In this document: positions 24,128 through 32,790 of the stretch, in pieces | How the letters are laid out: each line of letters starts with the position of its first letter | Position numbering within the stretch: position 1 is the first letter of the stretch | NCBI GenBank assembly: GCA_903831255.1 | Contig: CAIKWZ010000001.1 | Location: 1-64,000 of the forward strand | Reading direction: 5' to 3' | From: an uncultured Alphaproteobacteria bacterium | Lineage (GTDB): Bacteria; Pseudomonadota; Alphaproteobacteria; Caulobacterales; Hyphomonadaceae | DNA: 64,000 nt | Program-made: the position numbers and the translations under genes | Notes under the pieces: model-generated | The model's input: only the letters and a program-made list of their open reading frames with translations | Told to the model about the DNA's origin: nothing | Databases searched by the model: none

Positions 24128-27091
24128 ATGGTCAGATTTTCCATCAGCGCGATCGCCCTGAGCGCCTGCGCGTGCGTGATGTTCGGATCGGACAGCATCG
24201 GCCAGACCCCGCCGCCCGCCAACCAGACCGCTGCGTCCGCCTTACCGGCGCTCGCCGATCTCATTTCGAATGCGCGTCAGCTGACCTTCGATGGTGTGCG
24301 CGCCGGAGAGGGGTATTTCTCCGCTGACGGATCCATGATGATTTTTCAGAGCGAACGCGAGAGCGAAAATCCGTTCTATCAGATGTACCTGATGGACCTC
24401 GAAACGGGCGATGTCCGGCGCGTGTCTCCGGGTCACGGAAAGACCACCTGCGGGTGGATCCATCCCGACAAGAACCGGGTTCTCTTTGCTTCGACCCAGG
24501 ACGATCCGGCCGCGCGTAAGAAGATGGCGGATGAAATCGCCTTCCGGAAAAGCGGACAGACCCGGCGCTATTCGTGGGACTATGATCCCACCTACGACAT
24601 CCAGGAATTCGACCTCAAGACGAACCGCTATCGCAATCTGACCCGGACCCCGGGATACGATGCGGAAGGCGCCTATTCCCCGGACGGCTCACGGATTGTG
24701 TTCGCGTCGAACCGCTCGGCCTATGGCCGTCGCCTGACGGCGAAGGAGAAAGAGCAGCTCGAACTCGATCCCTCCTTCTTCATGGATGTCTACGTCATGA
24801 ACGCGGACGGATCCGGGGTGAGACGGCTGACCGATACGCCGGGCTATGATGGCGGGACCTTCTGGAGCCCGGATGGCTCGAAGATCATCTGGCGACGTTT
24901 CTCGGAAGATGGCGCACGCGCCGAAGTCTTCACGATGAACGCCGACGGTTCGGATCAGCGTAAGATCACCCAGATTGGCGCCATGTCCTGGGCGCCGATC
25001 TTCCACCCGTCAGGCGACTACATCATCTTTTCAACCAATAAACTCGGCTTCTCCAACTTCGAACTCTATCTTGTCGACACGGACGGCCTGCGCGAACCGG
25101 TCAGGGTCACGACCCGGGAAGGGTTCGACGGGCTGCCGATGTTCCATCCTGACGGGAAGAAGATTTCGTGGACATCGAACGCCACCGGAAATTCGACGTC
25201 CCAGATTTTCGTGGCGGACTGGAATGACAAGGAAGCCCGACGCCTGCTGGGCATGAACGAACGGGGCGATCTCATAGGCCAGGCTGCCCCAGTCCCCGCC
25301 CTGCCCGTCACCGTTCCCGGCGTCTCCGAGGCCGATCTCAAACGTCATGTCGAGGCGCTCGCCTCCCCCGCCATGGAGGGCCGGTTGACGGGCGCTCCGG
25401 GCGGCGACCTTGCGGCGCGCTACGTCGCCTCGGCGTTCTCGGCTCTGGGCCTTGAGCCTGCGGGCGATAACGGGACCTATCTTCAGTCCTTCGGGTTCAC
25501 CGCCGGCGTCTCGCTTGGTCCTGATAACGTGCTTACCGTCTCCGCCGGCGGAAGCCGGGTCGACGCCCGTGCGGACGCCGACTGGCGGCCGCTCTCCTTC
25601 TCACGTCTGGGAAAAGCCGATCGGGCGGGCGTCGTGTTCGCTGGTTACGGCATCGCGGCCCCCAAGGACGGCGAGAATGCCGAGTATGATTCCTACGCTC
25701 ATCTCGATGTCTCCGGGAAATGGGTCCTTGTCTGGCGTGGCGCTCCCAACGCGGTCGATTCCAAGACCCGCATTCACCTCTCCCGTTTCTCCGAAACTCG
25801 GTACAAGGCCGCCACTGCGCGCGCCAAGGGAGCGGCCGGCGTCATCTTCGCTCCGGCGCCCGGGATCACCTATGAGGACGAGCTGCCGAAACTCTCATAT
25901 GAATCCGGGTCCGGCAGCGCCGCCCTGCCCGTAATCTCTGTGAGCCGCGCCCTTGCCGACAGAATGCTGGCCGGCTCGACCGACGATCTGAAAAAGCTGA
26001 CCGAGACGCTCGATGCGGGCGCCATGGTCAATGGGATCGTCCTGTCAGGCGTGGAGGCTGAAGCCAACATCGCCCTCTCCTACGAGCGACGCAATGGTCA
26101 GAACGTTCTGGCTCGTCTGGACCTCAATGGACCCAGCGAGGCGCCGGTCCTCGTCATCGGGGCGCATCTGGACCATCTTGGACGAGGCGAGGCTTCCGGG
26201 TCGCTGGCTCGCGGGGATGAACGCGGACAGATCCACTACGGCGCCGACGACAACGCCTCAGGGGTCGCCGCCCTGATCGAGATCGCCGAGTTCTTTGCCT
26301 CCGAGCGGGCTGCCGGACGCCTCACGGGCGTTCGGGATGTCGTCTTCGCCGCCTGGGAAGGAGAAGAGCTTGGTCTTCTTGGCTCGTCCTATTTCGTCGA
26401 GGCGGCCCGCAAGACGTCCGGCGCCGAGACCCTGGGCGGTCAGTTCTCCGCCTACCTTAACATGGACATGATCGGGCGCCTGAAAGATGCGCTGATCCTT
26501 CAGGGCGTCGGCTCCTCGAGCATCTGGAAGCGGGAGATCGAGCAGAGAAACGCTGTCGTGGGTCTGCCGATCACGACCATCATGGACAGCTACCTACCGA
26601 CGGATGCAACGTCCTTCTATCTTGCCGGCGTGCCGATCCTGTCGGCGTTCACAGGCTCGCACGAGGAGTACCATTCCCCGCGCGACACGCCCGACCTCAT
26701 CAACACCAAGGGACATTACGACATCACGCGCCTCATGGCGCTGATCGCCCGCTCCCAGGTTCAGGCCACGTCCGCGCCCGACTACATCAAGGTCGACAAC
26801 ACAACCTCACAGGGGCGGGTCGGAAACGTGTTCCTCGGAACCATTCCAGATTACGCCTCTGAGGGGATCAGGGGGCTGAAGCTGTCCGGCGTGGTTCAGA
26901 ACGGGCCGGCCGCCAAAGCCGGCGTTCAGGGAGGCGATATCATCGTCGAACTTGGTGGGGCGAACCTCGAGAATATCTACGACTACATGCAGGCCATGAA
27001 CGGTCTGAAAGTGGGGGAGGAAACCTCGATCGTCGTCCTGCGAAACGGGACGAGGCTCCCTCTCAGGATGACGCCTTCCATCAGGGAATGA
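24128..27091 (+). CDS. Secreted TolB-propeller / PA / M28 peptidase / PDZ fusion
   Basis: 987 residues from the ATG at 24128 (GAGGAGAG upstream). After a signal peptide, residues 40-380 carry repeated propeller blades (YSPDGSRIVFASNRS, WSPDGSKIIWRRFSEDGA, FHPSGDYIIFSTN). A protease-associated insert follows. The M28 aminopeptidase core (about 660-880) has Zn ligands in GAHLDHLG, GADDNASG, WEGEELGLLGS, NMDMIGR and EEYHSPRDTPD. A PDZ domain (about 890-987; GVVQNGPAAKAGVQGGDIIV) closes the chain. It probably trims peptides in the periplasm, the propeller gating access as in tricorn-like and DPP-type enzymes. M28-PDZ proteins are known; the added propeller is less common. It ends 5 bases before a strong hairpin. 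Confidence 0.92.
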   Translation: MVRFSISAIALSACACVMFGSDSIGQTPPPANQTAASALPALADLISNARQLTFDGVRAGEGYFSADGSMMIFQSERESENPFYQMYLMDLETGDVRRVSPGHGKTTCGWIHPDKNRVLFASTQDDPAARKKMADEIAFRKSGQTRRYSWDYDPTYDIQEFDLKTNRYRNLTRTPGYDAEGAYSPDGSRIVFASNRSAYGRRLTAKEKEQLELDPSFFMDVYVMNADGSGVRRLTDTPGYDGGTFWSPDGSKIIWRRFSEDGARAEVFTMNADGSDQRKITQIGAMSWAPIFHPSGDYIIFSTNKLGFSNFELYLVDTDGLREPVRVTTREGFDGLPMFHPDGKKISWTSNATGNSTSQIFVADWNDKEARRLLGMNERGDLIGQAAPVPALPVTVPGVSEADLKRHVEALASPAMEGRLTGAPGGDLAARYVASAFSALGLEPAGDNGTYLQSFGFTAGVSLGPDNVLTVSAGGSRVDARADADWRPLSFSRLGKADRAGVVFAGYGIAAPKDGENAEYDSYAHLDVSGKWVLVWRGAPNAVDSKTRIHLSRFSETRYKAATARAKGAAGVIFAPAPGITYEDELPKLSYESGSGSAALPVISVSRALADRMLAGSTDDLKKLTETLDAGAMVNGIVLSGVEAEANIALSYERRNGQNVLARLDLNGPSEAPVLVIGAHLDHLGRGEASGSLARGDERGQIHYGADDNASGVAALIEIAEFFASERAAGRLTGVRDVVFAAWEGEELGLLGSSYFVEAARKTSGAETLGGQFSAYLNMDMIGRLKDALILQGVGSSSIWKREIEQRNAVVGLPITTIMDSYLPTDATSFYLAGVPILSAFTGSHEEYHSPRDTPDLINTKGHYDITRLMALIARSQVQATSAPDYIKVDNTTSQGRVGNVFLGTIPDYASEGIRGLKLSGVVQNGPAAKAGVQGGDIIVELGGANLENIYDYMQAMNGLKVGEETSIVVLRNGTRLPLRMTPSIRE

Positions 27092-27096
27092 ACGGG

Positions 27097-27130
27097 CCCG
27101 AGGGCGGCGCGCGCTATCGCCGCCCTCGGG
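27097..27130 (+). terminator. Very stable stem-loop terminator after M28 peptidase
   Basis: A perfect 13-base stem, CCCGAGGGCGGCG (27097-27109) with CGCCGCCCTCGGG (27118-27130), and an 8-base loop, 5 bases past the stop. It is GC-rich and without a T-run, so it may act with Rho or as an mRNA 3'-end stabiliser. Confidence 0.65.
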
Positions 27131-27193
27131 GTCCAGAGCGTCGGGCCGATCATCAGGATCGGTCGTAGGGGTCAGTCGCGGACGGACACGAAC

Positions 27194-27778
27194 ATGCTCG
27201 ACAAGCATTCCTCATCAGCAAGCGTCCGCCTCACGCCGCATCCGAAATCGACCGGTCGTTCGGTTCGGCGCCTCGAGGCTGTCGCAGATCGGGAGAGCCC
27301 CGGCCGGCTTGTCCTGACCTTTCGTCTCGAGGGAGATATCGGCGCCCTGTTCCTGCCTCCGCCCGCGCCGCCACATCAAAAGGACGAGCTTTGGCGCCGG
27401 ACATGCTTCGAGGCGTTTATTCGGCCAGGGCCGGGCCCCGGATACTCTGAGATCAATCTGTCGCCCTCGACCGAGTGGGCGGCCTACGGCTTCGAGGATC
27501 GACGAAACGGTATGCGCCGGATCGATAGTCCGGCCCCGGAGACGACGACCTCGCGAAGCGGAAGCCTGTTCACACTCCGGGCGTCGCTGGATCTCAGCTC
27601 CCTCCCTTCGTTCACGACGGACCTGCCCTGGCGGGTGAACATCGCTGCGGTGACCGAGGATCTGTCCGGCGAACACGCGTGGTGGGCGCTTTCTCACCCC
27701 TCGGAGGCGCCGGACTTCCATCACCCGGACGCCTTCACGCTTCTGCTCGCGCCTCCAGGCGCCAGGCCGGAGGCGTAA
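27194..27778 (+). CDS. DOMON-like domain protein
   Basis: 194 residues, beta-rich. LVLTFRLEGDIGALFLPPPA, DELWRRTCFEAFIRPG, YSEINLSPSTEWAAYGFEDR and the terminal WWALSHPSEAPDFHHPDAF match the DOMON-like domain proteins of alphaproteobacteria, a jelly-roll related to heme- and sugar-binding domains (CBM9/DOMON). No signal peptide is evident. The role is unknown. In this window it sits just ahead of the DUF1343 gene, which suggests joint expression. The start at 27194 is not backed by a strong ribosome site. Confidence 0.75.
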   Translation: MLDKHSSSASVRLTPHPKSTGRSVRRLEAVADRESPGRLVLTFRLEGDIGALFLPPPAPPHQKDELWRRTCFEAFIRPGPGPGYSEINLSPSTEWAAYGFEDRRNGMRRIDSPAPETTTSRSGSLFTLRASLDLSSLPSFTTDLPWRVNIAAVTEDLSGEHAWWALSHPSEAPDFHHPDAFTLLLAPPGARPEA

Positions 27779-27932
27779 GCATGCTCGTGACCGGCGGGAC
27801 CGTCGGAGCCTACTGTTCGGGCGACGGACCGGCGCACGCTCGCGGCAGGTCCTTCGACGTCAGCGGACGATCATGGCATCATCAAACCGGTTCAGCGCCA
27901 GGACCCGACGATTCGCATTCACGGACAGCCCC

Positions 27933-29135
27933 ATGAAATTCGGCCTTGATCGACTGCTGACCGAACCCTCTCTCCGAGAGCCGCTGAGGGGCCGTCGCAC
28001 GGCGCTGCTGGCGCACCCGGCTTCGGTGACAGCGGATCTTACCCATGCGGTCGACGCCCTCGCGGCGTGCCCTGAGATCACCTTGAGCGCCGCCTTCGGC
28101 CCCCAGCACGGAATGAAGGGCGATCTCCAGGACAATATGATAGAGACGCCGGACGAATTCGACCCGGTCCACGGAATCCCGGTGTTCAGTCTCTACGGCG
28201 AGGTCCGGCGTCCGACCGACGCCATGATGGACACCTTCGATGTGATCCTGATCGACCTTCAGGATCTCGGATGCCGGATCTACACCTTCATCACCACCCT
28301 CCTCTACGTGCTGGAGGCGGCCGCCCGCCATGGGAAGACCGTCTGGGTTCTGGACCGCCCCAATCCGGTCGGGCGGCCGGTGGAAGGCCTGACCCTCACC
28401 GAGGGCTGGGAAAGTTTCGTCGGCGCCGGCCCGATGCCGATGCGCCACGGCATGACGCTTGGGGAGCTCGGGCGGTGGTTCATCGCGCATTTCAACCTGT
28501 CGGTCGACTATCGGGTGATCGAAATGACCGGCTGGGCGCCCGATGCGGGGCCCGGCCATGGATGGCCTCTCGGATCGCGCGCCTGGGTCAATCCCAGTCC
28601 GAACGCGCCTAACCTCTCGATGGCGAGAGCCTATGCGGGCACCGTCATGGTCGAGGGCGCCACGCTCTCGGAAGGGCGCGGCACGACACGCCCGCTCGAA
28701 CTCTTCGGAGCGCCGGACATCGATGCCCGTCAGGTGATCGCCGAGATGCACGCCCTTGCGCCATCATGGGTTGAGGGATGCAGGCTTCGCGACATCTGGT
28801 TCCAGCCGACCTTCCACAAGCATGTCGGACGGCTCTGCAGCGGCGTGCAGATCCATGCGGAAAGCCCGTTCTATCTCCATAACGCCTTCAAACCCTGGCG
28901 AGTTCAGGCGCTGGCCTTCAAGGCGATCCGTCGGCTCTACCCTGACTATGATCTCTGGCGAGATTTTCCCTACGAGTATGCGTTCGGCAAGCTCGCCATC
29001 GACGTCATCAATGGCGGACCTGGCCTTCGGACCTGGGTCGATGATCCGAAGGCGAGCCCTCAGGATCTCGACGTTGAGGCCGTGAGGGACGAACGGGAAT
29101 GGGCCGAGGTCAGAAGGCCGCACCTTCTCTACTAG
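27933..29135 (+). CDS. DUF1343 protein, NamZ-type exo-beta-N-acetylmuramidase family
   Basis: 400 residues from the ATG at 27933; the frame opens at 27873. FGPQHGMKGDLQDNMIETPD, PVFSLYGEVRRPTDAMMDTF, VLDRPNPVGRPVEGLTL and MPMRHGMTLGELGRWF are hallmark DUF1343 motifs. A characterised member, NamZ of Bacillus, removes MurNAc from the non-reducing end of peptidoglycan fragments. This protein shows no signal peptide, so it would act in the cytoplasm on imported or recycled muropeptides. Its neighbours do not include other muropeptide-recycling genes. Activity here is inferred from family only. Confidence 0.88.
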   Translation: MKFGLDRLLTEPSLREPLRGRRTALLAHPASVTADLTHAVDALAACPEITLSAAFGPQHGMKGDLQDNMIETPDEFDPVHGIPVFSLYGEVRRPTDAMMDTFDVILIDLQDLGCRIYTFITTLLYVLEAAARHGKTVWVLDRPNPVGRPVEGLTLTEGWESFVGAGPMPMRHGMTLGELGRWFIAHFNLSVDYRVIEMTGWAPDAGPGHGWPLGSRAWVNPSPNAPNLSMARAYAGTVMVEGATLSEGRGTTRPLELFGAPDIDARQVIAEMHALAPSWVEGCRLRDIWFQPTFHKHVGRLCSGVQIHAESPFYLHNAFKPWRVQALAFKAIRRLYPDYDLWRDFPYEYAFGKLAIDVINGGPGLRTWVDDPKASPQDLDVEAVRDEREWAEVRRPHLLY

Positions 29136-29160
29136 CCCTTCGCACGATCCGCCCGGCGCC

Positions 29161-29586
29161 TCATTCAATGCGCCAGCTCAGCGGCAGAATGAACAGAGCC
29201 GAAGGCAGGACCTCGCTCTCGTTATAGGAGAAGGAGGCAAGACATCCCTCGAGGTGCCGAAGAGCGGCCTCATCGAGAAGCGCATAGCCGCTCGATCTGT
29301 GAAGCCTCGGCGAGCCAGGGCGTCCGTCAGGCCCGATGATGAAGGAGACCAACGACCGACCGGACATCTCGGCTCTCAATGCGGCTGGCGGGTAGGCCGG
29401 CGCCCGCCTGAAACATTCGCCCAGCGCCGAGGCGCCCACGATGGCGTTCGCCTCGGGGGTCGCCGGGCCCGGCATGCCGGCCTCAACCGCGCCGCCCAGA
29501 GAGGCGGGCGGCGCCTCCTGAGCGCGTGCTACAGCCGCACACGCGGCAAACAGAAGAGCTGGCAGGACAGCATACCGGACAGTCAT
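29161..29586 (-). CDS. Periplasmic TonB C-terminal domain protein
   Basis: 141 residues from the ATG at 29586, with AGGAGA upstream. A signal peptide (MTVRYAVLPALLFAACAAVARA) replaces the usual membrane anchor, so this is a free periplasmic TonB_C-type domain. AYPPAALRAEMSGRSLVSFI and then GPDGRPGSPRLHRSSGYALL and DEAALRHLEG follow the TonB C-terminal fold. The Pro-rich spacer of true TonB is missing, so it probably does not energise receptors. It may bind receptor plugs or other partners. Minus strand between plus-strand genes. Confidence 0.75.
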   Translation of the reverse strand: MTVRYAVLPALLFAACAAVARAQEAPPASLGGAVEAGMPGPATPEANAIVGASALGECFRRAPAYPPAALRAEMSGRSLVSFIIGPDGRPGSPRLHRSSGYALLDEAALRHLEGCLASFSYNESEVLPSALFILPLSWRIE

Positions 29587-29774
29587 GGGAAAAGTCTCCT
29601 GAGCTCCGTCGGGGCGGATCGACGACGGTTGCAAGGCTGTCAGAGGCGCCCGCCGTTCGCAACCCTCTTCCCGCCATTGCGAGTGGCTCGAACGCCCTGC
29701 TCAACACCGCAGCCCTTGGCGCTTCAGGCAGGAGGGTCTAGCAACGCTCATAAGCATAATCGGAGGAGACGACA

Positions 29775-30362
29775 TTGCATATTCGAGGACTAACCATCGC
29801 CTTCATCGCGGCTGGCCTGACTGCCGGCGCCTTCGCCGCTCCTGTGGTCAGGGACGATCAGACGCCCCCGGCCCCGGCGGCTCCGTCAGGCCCGCCGCCG
29901 CTCCAGGTGCAGAACCCCTCATACGTGACGATCCCCATGGAGATCACTGTGAACCGCCCGGTGGCGGACGTCTGGGCCCGCATCGGCAAGTATTGCGATA
30001 TCGCCGAGTGGTTCCAGATTCAGACCGGCTGCCAGATCACCTCGGGCAAGGACGGCGAAGTGGGCGCGGTGCGGACGGTCGGGGCGGAAATCCTCGTCGC
30101 GAAGACGGCCTATTCCTACGCCTACACCCAGCCAGTGCGCGAAGGCCGGCCCTATAATCTCTATCATGGCAACCTCGAAGCGCGCGCGATCGACGCCGGG
30201 ACCACAAAACTCCTGTACACGCTCATCTACGATGTCTCGCTGGTTCCGGGCGATGACGCCGCGAAGGCGGCGGACGTCGAACGGCGGCGCACCGCGTTTA
30301 CCGGCGCGCTTCGGAACATGAAGATCCTCGCGGAAGGCGGCACGCTGCCTCCCCGTTCGTGA
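29775..30362 (+). CDS. Secreted SRPBCC (START-like) lipid-binding family protein
   Basis: 195 residues. The TTG start at 29775 is chosen because CGGAGGAGACGACA precedes it and a signal peptide follows at once (LTAGAFA, then APVV). After a Pro-rich linker, residues 50-185 match the SRPBCC polyketide-cyclase-like fold: ITVNRPVADVWARIGKYCDI and AEWFQIQTGCQITSGKDGEV near the start, RRRTAFTGALRNMKILAEGG as the closing helix. Such proteins bind small hydrophobic ligands. The ligand is unknown. A perfect hairpin follows 8 bases past the stop. Confidence 0.82.
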   Translation: MHIRGLTIAFIAAGLTAGAFAAPVVRDDQTPPAPAAPSGPPPLQVQNPSYVTIPMEITVNRPVADVWARIGKYCDIAEWFQIQTGCQITSGKDGEVGAVRTVGAEILVAKTAYSYAYTQPVREGRPYNLYHGNLEARAIDAGTTKLLYTLIYDVSLVPGDDAAKAADVERRRTAFTGALRNMKILAEGGTLPPRS

Positions 30363-30370
30363 CCATCCCT

Positions 30371-30401
30371 CTTCCCGTCGTCCTGACCGGACGACGGGAA
30401 G
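30371..30401 (+). terminator. Stem-loop terminator after SRPBCC gene
   Basis: CTTCCCGTCGTC (30371-30382) and GACGACGGGAAG (30390-30401) form a perfect 12-base stem with a 7-base loop. No T-run follows. Confidence 0.6.
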
Positions 30402-30455
30402 ATGCCCGCGGTCCGCGATGACGGCCCAAAAACTCGCGGATCAGGAGGACCCTCC

Positions 30456-30926
30456 ATGGCATTGCCGCCTGTCTATACACGGCACGCACTGACGCCGGCT
30501 CGCCGGTTTGACGATCTCAGGATCGGAGAGCGCTACCCTCTGCCCTCGAGAACGCTGACCGACGGTCACTTCTCGGCCTTTCAGATGCTCAGCCTCGACA
30601 ATCATCCGATCCATTACGATAAAGAGTATTGCGAGGCGCTCGGGCACCCGGGCGCACTGGCCCATGGCCTGCAGATCCTGTGTTTCACGGCGGCTGGCGC
30701 GGGCCTCTTCCCCCACGAGATCGGGTCCTCCCTGATGGGGCTGATCGAAATTCAGGCCCGCCTCCTCAAAGGGGCCTATGTCGGCGATACGCTTTATCCC
30801 TGTCTTGAGATTACGGATCTTAAGCCCCAGCGTACGACGGGCCTCGCCACCTTAAGCGCCACCATCGTCAATCAGCGGGATGAGCTGGTCCTGGATGGAC
30901 GCCACGTCTATCTTCTCCGGCTCTGA
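30456..30926 (+). CDS. MaoC-type hotdog dehydratase
   Basis: 156 residues from the ATG at 30456 (AGGAGG upstream). The single hotdog fold has the R-hydratase pattern: LSLDNHPIHYDKEYCEALGH with Asp and His of the active site, then PGALAHGLQILCF. Family members hydrate enoyl-CoA or related thioesters. It lies next to an SDR and near an acyl-CoA ligase, consistent with acyl-CoA breakdown, but the substrate is unknown. Confidence 0.85.
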   Translation: MALPPVYTRHALTPARRFDDLRIGERYPLPSRTLTDGHFSAFQMLSLDNHPIHYDKEYCEALGHPGALAHGLQILCFTAAGAGLFPHEIGSSLMGLIEIQARLLKGAYVGDTLYPCLEITDLKPQRTTGLATLSATIVNQRDELVLDGRHVYLLRL

Positions 30927-31014
30927 TCCCTGACAGGCCGATCAGACACGAGAGAGTCTTGACCGGATCGTCTTCCTCGACGCTATCCTGTGGTTCCCAT
31001 CGCCGGAGTCAAAC

Positions 31015-31821
31015 ATGTCCGCCAACGACCGAAAGACGATCTTCATCACGGGCGCCGCCAGCGGCATCGGCCTTGCCACCGCAAAACGTTTCGCCCGCGA
31101 GGGCTGGTTTACGGGCCTGGCGGATGTTGACGGCCCGGGACTGAAGAGGGCGGCCGCCGAGATCGGGGCGACGTCCTGCAGTCAGCATGTTCTGGACGTT
31201 CGGGACAGAGAGGCCTGGAAGCGGGAGATCGCCGCGTTCGCGTCGCTCTCGGGCGGACGGCTGGACGCGCTGGTGAACAATGCCGGGGTCGCTCACTACG
31301 GATTCTTCGAGGATCAGTCGGACGAAGAGATCGACCGCCAGTTCGATATCAATCTCAAGGGCGTCGCCAACGGGGCGCGGGCGGGACTTGATCTTCTCAA
31401 GGCGACGCGAGGCTCGACGCTGGTCAATGTCGCATCCTGCGCAGGGTTCGTGGGCGCCCCGAAAATGGCTGCCTATTGCGCCACGAAGTTTGCGGTCAAA
31501 GGGCTCTCCGAGGCCCTTGAGGCAGAGTTCTCCCGACACGGCATCGCTGTGCGCTGCATCATGCCGTGGTTTGTGGACACACCCATTCTTCAGGCCGGAT
31601 CCCTCGGCTCGAACGAGAAGATGGCTGATCGCCTGCGCGCCGGCGGCGCTCAGGTCTACACCGTTGAAGAGGCCGCCGATGTGATCTGGAAAGCGATCCA
31701 CGGAAAGGATCTCAACTGGATTGTGGGTAAGGCCGGACGCCAGCTCGCCTTCGCCGCCCGCTTCATGCCCGGAAGTGTGCGCAAGCGGGCGCGAGAGGGT
31801 CTGGGCGGGCCTGCATCCTGA
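31015..31821 (+). CDS. Short-chain dehydrogenase/reductase
   Basis: 268 residues, classical SDR. The nucleotide loop is TGAASGIGLATAKRF (about 13-27), the NNAG motif is at LDALVNNAGVAH, and the catalytic Ser and YxxxK lie in NVASCAGFVGAPKMAAYCATKFAVKG. GLADVDG at the end of beta-2 carries an Asp, which favours NAD over NADP. It oxidises or reduces a hydroxyl/carbonyl group; substrate unknown. GGAG precedes the ATG. It could be co-transcribed with the MaoC gene 88 bases upstream. Confidence 0.9.
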   Translation: MSANDRKTIFITGAASGIGLATAKRFAREGWFTGLADVDGPGLKRAAAEIGATSCSQHVLDVRDREAWKREIAAFASLSGGRLDALVNNAGVAHYGFFEDQSDEEIDRQFDINLKGVANGARAGLDLLKATRGSTLVNVASCAGFVGAPKMAAYCATKFAVKGLSEALEAEFSRHGIAVRCIMPWFVDTPILQAGSLGSNEKMADRLRAGGAQVYTVEEAADVIWKAIHGKDLNWIVGKAGRQLAFAARFMPGSVRKRAREGLGGPAS

Positions 31822-31863
31822 TCGAGAGCCTCCCTTCGCGGGACGGGGCCAACTGACCGATTT

Positions 31864-32784
31864 TCAGAAGAAGGGCCGCGCATCGCGATCGCTTAGGATA
31901 ACCTCGGGTATCGAGAAGACCCTGACGCTTCCCGTCGGCCGGTTGATCGCGAAGATCCGACGCGTGGCGCGGTCTGTTTTGTCCCAGGAGAAGGCCTGAC
32001 CGGCCACATCCATCTCGATGGTCGCGACATGAATCAGCACAGGACCCATCGACGGTTTTGCGAGCACATAAAGCTCTGGCAGGTCGTGCCCCATGAGGTA
32101 GAGCAGTCCGTCAGGTCCAAAGGCGCCGCCCGAAGCGGCGTGAGGGGCCATTCTCTCAAGCACCGTCGCCGGCAGGGCATAGCCCCCCGTCCGACGCCAC
32201 AGACCGTCATAAAGAGCGATCCCTGAAAACCGGGCCGGCTTGAATGTATGTCCGCCCTCACCATCATAATGGGCAAACCCGGCCATCCAGCCCTCGCCCA
32301 GCCGATCAAAAAACGTCAGCGATCCTTCCTCCGTCAAACCCAGAGAGTGGGAGGCGACATGGCTCATTGTTCTGCTGTCGATTACTTCGACTGAACTGGC
32401 CATGGGCGTTTCGGGGAAATTCGAGTTGGCGCACCACAGTTTCCCCTGATCCGACAGACATGAATTGATGTGTCGGATGAGGCCGCCCCGGGGTGACGAC
32501 CAGTATCCGAGCCGCTCGCCCGTGGCCCTCTCGTACTTGGCGATCAGCGAGTTCACGACCGCATAGAAGTGCCTCTCATCGACAGCCACACCCTGGCGCG
32601 CTTCCGGCGCGACGTACTCACGTTCTCGCTGCGCCACGAGACGCTGCGGGACGGTGGCCTCATAGGCCTGAAGCTCGATGCGGGGAGGCATCGTCTGGGC
32701 GTGGGCCTGTCCGCTGAAGTCTCCGGCAAACGCGCCCGTCACGCCCAGGACGGCCAGCCCGTGTCGCAGCGCCACGATCGTCAT
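31864..32784 (-). CDS. Secreted beta-propeller-like protein, function unknown
   Basis: 306 residues with a signal peptide (cleavage near AHAQT). Repeated beta segments (VDERHFYAVVNSLIAKYERA, VEVIDSRTMSHVASHSLG, SGIALYDGLWRRTGGYALPA, FGPDGLLYLMGHDLPELYVL) suggest a five- or six-bladed propeller as in SMP-30 or quinoprotein relatives, though no catalytic motif is recognisable. AAGGGA upstream of its ATG overlaps the end of the TonB-receptor gene (its stop is 6 bases upstream), so the two form an operon. It probably helps with the receptor's substrate on the periplasmic side. Confidence 0.72.
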   Translation of the reverse strand: MTIVALRHGLAVLGVTGAFAGDFSGQAHAQTMPPRIELQAYEATVPQRLVAQREREYVAPEARQGVAVDERHFYAVVNSLIAKYERATGERLGYWSSPRGGLIRHINSCLSDQGKLWCANSNFPETPMASSVEVIDSRTMSHVASHSLGLTEEGSLTFFDRLGEGWMAGFAHYDGEGGHTFKPARFSGIALYDGLWRRTGGYALPATVLERMAPHAASGGAFGPDGLLYLMGHDLPELYVLAKPSMGPVLIHVATIEMDVAGQAFSWDKTDRATRRIFAINRPTGSVRVFSIPEVILSDRDARPFF

Positions 32785-32790
32785 GATGAT

